64,000 nucleotides of DNA, taken from an uncultured Collinsella sp. GTDB lineage: Bacteria; Actinomycetota; Coriobacteriia; Coriobacteriales; Coriobacteriaceae. The notes beneath the pieces were generated by a model. That model made no database searches. It had not been told where the DNA came from and saw nothing but the letters and a program-made list of their open reading frames with translations. This document shows, in pieces, positions 59,693 to 64,000 of the stretch. Both the position numbers and the translations under genes were made by a program. Location: NCBI GenBank assembly GCA_959027945.1, contig CAUFRO010000004.1, forward strand, positions 1 through 64,000, in the 5' to 3' direction. The first letter of the stretch is position 1, and each line of letters begins with the position of its first letter.

Positions 59693-61636
59693 CTAGTTAG
59701 TCGTGCCGGAATCGTCGCCCGAATCGGAGCCAGAAAGCGAAACCGTCAACGTGATCGTGCTGTCGGTGGACTGCTTGCCGGTGGGGGAGACACCCGTTAC
59801 GGTAGCGCTCTCGTTGCCGCTCACGGGGTTGCCGTTCTGGTCGCAGAACGCGATGTTGTAGAAGCCGGCATTGTTGAGCGCGGTGACGGCGGCAGAGATG
59901 CTCTTACCGTACAGATTGCCCGGAACGCTCGCCTTGCCGGACTTCTTGGCAATGACGACGGTAATCGTGGCGCCGGGCTTCTGCTTGCCGCTGGGGTTCC
60001 AGCTAATCACCGTGCCCTCGGTAACCGAGTCGTTCTCCTGATAACTCACGTTAACGCCAAAGCCGGCCATGTCGAGCGCATTGCGCGCCTGGGACTCGGT
60101 CATGTCAGTCAGATCGGGAACAGAGGTGGTATCCGGGCCGCTCGAGACCTTGTACGAGATGGTCGTGCCCTTCTCGACTTCCTTACCGGCTTCGGTGCCC
60201 TGCTCAAAGACCTGACCCTCATCAGCCTCGTTGGCCTCCTCGGAGGCGTTGCCCTTCAGGCCAACGCTTGCCAGTGCGGCTTCTGCTTGGTCCTTGGTCA
60301 GGCCGACAAGTTTGGGAACCTCAACCTTTTCGGAGGGCTTGGGGCCCTTGGAGATTACCAGGTTCACCTTGGTGCCCTTGGTCTTCTTGGTGTTGCCGTT
60401 GGGCGTCTGCTCGGCGACCTTGCCCTCGTCGACATCGTCGTTGTAGCTTTGGTCGATGGTGCCGACCTCGAGGCCGGCTTCCTTGATCAGCTCGACGGCA
60501 GTCTGCTGGTCCTTGCCCAGCACATCGGGCACGGTGACCTGCTCGCCGCCAAAGAGTCCTGTGGCAAAGGCCACCACGATGCCGATGACGGCAACGGCTG
60601 CCACCACGGCGGCGATGATCTTGTTCTTGTTGGATTTGGGCTTTTCGACCTCGTAGGAGCCGGTGGAGCCCGAAACCGAGCTACGGGCGGTATTCTGGCC
60701 GCTCACGCCCGAGACGGGACGCACCATGGCGCGCGTCTGATCGGAAAGCTCGCGAGTCTTGGTGGCGCCCAGCTCACCGGGGGCACCGATGATGCGCGTG
60801 GGCTCCGAGACGTTGACGGCACGGCCCGACAGGTAGCTGTTGAGCACCTGACGAAGCTCGTCGGCGGTCTGGAAGCGGTTTGCCGGGTCCTTCTCCATGC
60901 ACTTGAGGATGATGCGCTCAAGGTCGGCGTCGACACCGGAGTTGATCTGGCTCGGCGGAATAGGCAGCTCGTTGACCTGCTTGAGTGCGACCGAGATAGC
61001 GTCGTCACCGTCAAAGGGGACGCGGCCGGTGGCGCACTCGTACATCACGACGCCCAGCGAGTAGATATCCGAGGTGGGGCCGAGGTCCTGACCACGGGTC
61101 TGCTCGGGGCTGACGTAGTGGGCGGTTCCCAGCACGTTGTTGTCTTGCGTGAGGTGGCTGTTCTTGGCGCGTGCGATGCCAAAGTCCATCACCTTGATGT
61201 TGCCGTCGGGCAGCACCATGATGTTCTGCGGCTTAATGTCGCGGTGGATGATCTCGTGCTTGTGGGCGACCGAAAGCGCGGAGCTGATCTGCGAGCCGAT
61301 CTGGGCGACCTTCTTGGGGTCGAGGGCGCCGTGGCTCTTGATGCCGCTCTTAAGGTCGGTGCCGCGCAGGTACTCCATGACGATGTAATAGGTGTCGCCG
61401 TCCTTGCCCCAATCGTAGACGCCCACGATATAGGGTGAGGAGAGACCGGCTGCTGCCTGGGCCTCCTGCTTAAAGCGTGCGGCGAAGGTTGCGTCGCCAG
61501 CATACTGCGGCAGCATGATCTTGACGGCTACCGTGCGGTCGAGGACCTGGTCCTGTGCACGGTAGACGGTCGCCATGCCGCCTGTTCCCACCTTATCCTT
61601 GAGGAGGTATCTTCCCCCGAGGACCCTCTGTTCCAT
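59693..61636 (-). CDS. pknB: PASTA-domain Ser/Thr protein kinase
   Basis: This 647-residue membrane kinase of the PknB/Stk1 type governs cell-wall synthesis and growth. The kinase domain (about 10-270) has GTGGMATVY, the VAIK-type lysine in VAVKIM, catalytic HRDIKPQN and DFG. A basic juxtamembrane stretch (KPKSNKNK) precedes one membrane span near 350. Four PASTA repeats (VTVPDVLGK, VEVPKLVGL, TSVPDLTDM, ASVPGNLYG) bind peptidoglycan fragments outside the cell. The ATG at 61,636 follows AGGAGCAGGA. It lies 132 bp after the RodA-PBP gene on the same strand. Confidence 0.96.
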   Translation of the reverse strand: MEQRVLGGRYLLKDKVGTGGMATVYRAQDQVLDRTVAVKIMLPQYAGDATFAARFKQEAQAAAGLSSPYIVGVYDWGKDGDTYYIVMEYLRGTDLKSGIKSHGALDPKKVAQIGSQISSALSVAHKHEIIHRDIKPQNIMVLPDGNIKVMDFGIARAKNSHLTQDNNVLGTAHYVSPEQTRGQDLGPTSDIYSLGVVMYECATGRVPFDGDDAISVALKQVNELPIPPSQINSGVDADLERIILKCMEKDPANRFQTADELRQVLNSYLSGRAVNVSEPTRIIGAPGELGATKTRELSDQTRAMVRPVSGVSGQNTARSSVSGSTGSYEVEKPKSNKNKIIAAVVAAVAVIGIVVAFATGLFGGEQVTVPDVLGKDQQTAVELIKEAGLEVGTIDQSYNDDVDEGKVAEQTPNGNTKKTKGTKVNLVISKGPKPSEKVEVPKLVGLTKDQAEAALASVGLKGNASEEANEADEGQVFEQGTEAGKEVEKGTTISYKVSSGPDTTSVPDLTDMTESQARNALDMAGFGVNVSYQENDSVTEGTVISWNPSGKQKPGATITVVIAKKSGKASVPGNLYGKSISAAVTALNNAGFYNIAFCDQNGNPVSGNESATVTGVSPTGKQSTDSTITLTVSLSGSDSGDDSGTTN

Positions 61637-61768
61637 TCCTGCTCCTAACATAACTATTCGCTCAACGATGTGTGTAGTACCTACGATGTGGCCGCTGGGG
61701 CCGTGTGGCGCGTTGCCGCTAACTCTTCGGCCGCGGCGCGCCTCGGGTGTCCGATTCGATCATGGGCA

Positions 61769-64000
61769 TCACGCTCCCTGTGCAGCAAGCGCCGCGGTCA
61801 GGACGATGCCGGCGATCTTGGCGGCCTCGACGTCATGCTCGTCGTAATCCTCTAAGGCCACCGAGATGGCGACTGTGGGTGAATCGTAAGGTGCAAAGCC
61901 AACGAACATCGAGTTGACGTTGGTGCCGCCAATCTCGGCCGAGCCGGTCTTGCCGGCGACCTTGACGCCGGGGATTTGGGCATCGGTGCCGGTGCCGGAC
62001 TGGACGACGGCAAGCATGGCCTGCTTGACCTGGTCGGCCGTGGCGGAGCTGACGGCCTGACCAAGCGAGCGGGACTGCGTGGTCTTGACCACGGTTCCGT
62101 CCGGGGCGAGTACCTGGGCTACAAAGTACGGGTCCATGACCACGCCGCTGTTAGCGATGGCGGCGGCAATCACGGCGTTTTGCATGACGGTGGTCTGCGG
62201 GCCGGGCGTGTGGTCCATGCCGACAGGCTGGCCGGCGCCGGCCCAGGCGGTCTCCCACTCGGTCATGAGCGACGGGTCGGCCATGATGGAGGCCGCGGAG
62301 GTCAGGTCCTGGCCGAGCTTTTGGCCGTAGCCGAAGGCGTTGGCAAACTGCACGAGCGTGTTTGCGCCAACTTCGTTTGCCACCTGGCCAAAGACGACGT
62401 TGGAGGACACGGCAAAGGCCTGCTGCAGGCTGATGGTACCGTAGCTCTCGTTGGCATAGTTGGTGACCGGTGCGTTGCCGATGTCCATGGAGCCGGGCGC
62501 CTGGTAGGTGCTGGTAAGGCTGGCGGTACCGGTCTCGAGTGCCGCGGAAAGCGTAACGACCTTAAACGTTGAGCCCGGCGTGTACAGCGCGTCCATGGCG
62601 CGATTGTACATGGAGCCGTCCTCGCCGCCGCCCGTCTGCAGCAGGGCATCGATGTTGGTGTTGTCGTAGGTGGGCGAGCTGGCACATGCGAGCACCGCGC
62701 CGGTACGCGGGTCGATGACCACTACAGCGCCCTTAAAGCCCTTGAGCGCCTGCTCGGCAGCCGTCTGGATGCGCGAGTCGATGGTGAGCTTGGCGGTGTT
62801 GCCCGGCTGGGTCTGGCCCGCGAGCGACGCGATGGCGTTGTTCCAGCTGGAGTAGTCCTTAGAACCGGTGAGCGTGTCGTTCATGACGCTCTCGATGGCG
62901 GTGGTGCCATACTGCTGGCTCACGTAGCCAACCACGTGCGCTGCCAGGTTGCCGTTGGGGTAGGAGCGTACGTAGGTGCCGTCCTCCTGCTGCAGCGACT
63001 CGGCCAGCGTCACGCCGTCGGACGTGATGATGGAACCGCGCTGGATGTACTTGGAGCGGGCGATGGTGTGGTTGTTGGTCGGCATGTCCTGATAGTCCTT
63101 GGCCTTGATGACCTGGACATAGGTGAGGTTGCCGATAAGGATGGCGAACAGCGCCGTAAAGGCGAGCACCGCGCGGGTTAGACGGTTGGCGAGCGCCACG
63201 CGGCCGAGCACACCGGATTCAGGTGTGTCGAGCAGGCGACGGCGCATGCGCGAGCCGACGGAATGGCTGCCGCTGCCGTAGGAAGACGAGGTGGCAAAGC
63301 GCGTGCCCGTCGGGGCGGCGGCAGATGCGACCTGATCATCGGTGATGGCGGCCATGGTGCCGGTGCCGGTAAGCTCGGCCTCGCGTCCGGTCGCCTCGTC
63401 ACCGGCGCGCAGCAGGAGCGCGACGATGATAAAGCTCGCCAGCAGAGAGGAGCCGCCCTGGCTCATAAAGGGCAGGGTGACGCCGGTCAGCGGGATCAGG
63501 CGGGTTACGCCGCCAACGATCAAGAAGGCCTGGAAGCTGATGGCGGCCGTAAGGCCCGTGGCGCTAAAGGCAGCGAGGTCGGATTTAGCGCGGGCAGCCG
63601 TGGTCAGGCCGCGAACGGCAAAGAGCATAAACAGGATGAGCACGGCGCCGCCGCCCAAAAGGCCCATCTCTTCGCCGATAGCCGAGAAGATAAAGTCGGA
63701 CTCGACGACAGGGATGTTGTTGGCCATGCCGTTGCCGATGCCAACACCGACCAGGCCGCCATCGGCAAGCGAGAAGAGCGACTGGACGATCTGGTAGCCC
63801 TGCCCCTGGGCGTCCTTAAACGGATCGACCCAAACTTGGAAGCGCACCTGAACGTGAGACAGGAACTTGTAGGCGACCACGGCTCCGACGGCTAAGAGCG
63901 CAAGGCCGATAACGACATACGAAAAGCGCCCCGTGGCAACGTAGAGCATCAGCAAGAAGATGGTGTAGAACAGCACGGCCGAACCCAGATCGCGTTCGAA
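61769..64000 (-). CDS. RodA/FtsW-penicillin-binding protein fusion (5' end outside window)
   Basis: The frame is open through the window end, and the last bases read FERDLGSAVLFYTIF, so the N-terminus is missing. The first 210 or so visible residues are the second half of a RodA/FtsW glycosyltransferase (GYQIVQSLFSLADGG, FIFSAIGEEMGLLG, LPFMSQGGSS). A linker and a membrane segment follow, then a class B penicillin-binding protein with SxxK (PGSTFKVV), SxN (VSSNVVFG) and KTG (GKTGSAEIGG). Both functions usually come as two genes (rodA, pbpA); here no stop separates them. Next to pknB, it is the cell-elongation machine typical of Actinobacteria in fused form. Confidence 0.92.
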   Translation of the reverse strand, partial: FERDLGSAVLFYTIFLLMLYVATGRFSYVVIGLALLAVGAVVAYKFLSHVQVRFQVWVDPFKDAQGQGYQIVQSLFSLADGGLVGVGIGNGMANNIPVVESDFIFSAIGEEMGLLGGGAVLILFMLFAVRGLTTAARAKSDLAAFSATGLTAAISFQAFLIVGGVTRLIPLTGVTLPFMSQGGSSLLASFIIVALLLRAGDEATGREAELTGTGTMAAITDDQVASAAAPTGTRFATSSSYGSGSHSVGSRMRRRLLDTPESGVLGRVALANRLTRAVLAFTALFAILIGNLTYVQVIKAKDYQDMPTNNHTIARSKYIQRGSIITSDGVTLAESLQQEDGTYVRSYPNGNLAAHVVGYVSQQYGTTAIESVMNDTLTGSKDYSSWNNAIASLAGQTQPGNTAKLTIDSRIQTAAEQALKGFKGAVVVIDPRTGAVLACASSPTYDNTNIDALLQTGGGEDGSMYNRAMDALYTPGSTFKVVTLSAALETGTASLTSTYQAPGSMDIGNAPVTNYANESYGTISLQQAFAVSSNVVFGQVANEVGANTLVQFANAFGYGQKLGQDLTSAASIMADPSLMTEWETAWAGAGQPVGMDHTPGPQTTVMQNAVIAAAIANSGVVMDPYFVAQVLAPDGTVVKTTQSRSLGQAVSSATADQVKQAMLAVVQSGTGTDAQIPGVKVAGKTGSAEIGGTNVNSMFVGFAPYDSPTVAISVALEDYDEHDVEAAKIAGIVLTAALAAQGA

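Noticed and set aside
1..64000. CRISPR array or restriction/defence island
   Set aside because: Repeats here are hairpins at scattered gene ends, not regularly spaced direct repeats with unique spacers, and no cas, methylase or nuclease genes are present apart from the AAA/DUF4143 and Fic proteins.

Overview
The window is high-GC chromosomal DNA from a gut actinobacterium of the class Coriobacteriia, most likely a Collinsella. The evidence is the actinobacterial dnaK-grpE-dnaJ-hspR order, a PASTA-domain kinase next to a RodA/penicillin-binding protein gene, several mannose-class PTS systems, nickel-hydrogenase maturation genes, and a lineage-typical load of intergenic hairpin repeats. The species is inferred, not proven. 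One tRNA gene, tRNA-Arg(CCT), is present; there is no rRNA, no CRISPR array and no intact transposase.

Layout. 1-3.9 kb: a Fic protein flanked by two copies of one palindrome, a stand-alone glucose-class PTS EIIA, a lipoprotein, and repeats. 3.9-10.6 kb (minus strand): an 82-aa helical protein, a NikR-type nickel regulator with a His/Cys-rich head, hypF, hypC, hypD, hypE and a HAD phosphatase. hypA lies alone at 39.7 kb and hypB is not in the window. 10.8-13.9 kb: thioredoxin, a degenerate uracil-DNA-glycosylase-like protein, and a LytTR two-component system. 14.1-18.1 kb: the nadA-nadB-nadC-niaR operon for NAD synthesis, behind a palindrome that overlaps its promoter, followed by a ferredoxin. 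19-31 kb: chaperone genes dnaK-grpE-dnaJ-hspR, an aconitase-family hydratase, two divergent membrane-anchored unknowns, and clpB. dnaK and clpB share a promoter element. 31.6-34.5 kb: an AAA/DUF4143 ATPase and an acidic membrane protein. 34.7-39.5 kb: a TetR regulator, a DUF5692-like membrane protein and a 925-residue iron-sulfur flavoprotein, with paired palindromes in the divergent promoter.

Sugar and Amadori-product region, 40-59.5 kb. A mannose-class PTS (EIIAB-EIIC-EIID-ManO) is followed by the tRNA and a stretch of gene remnants. Next come a second PTS (IIB-IIC-IID-IIA) with a cytoplasmic GH32-type hydrolase and a LevR-like regulator. The regulator segment is duplicated on both sides of this operon, and the left copy has lost about 2.5 kb. 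A fructoselysine-type operon follows: GntR regulator, YfcC-family carrier, epimerase, SIS deglycase and PfkB kinase. Its carrier gene has an in-frame amber codon.

The right end (minus strand) holds a PASTA Ser/Thr kinase and a RodA/FtsW-penicillin-binding protein fusion that runs off the window. The most unusual features are a covarying structured intergenic repeat often placed directly after stop codons, triple-hairpin arrays with conserved loops, the TetR/DUF5692/flavoprotein locus, the RodA-PBP fusion, and the duplication scar around the second PTS operon.
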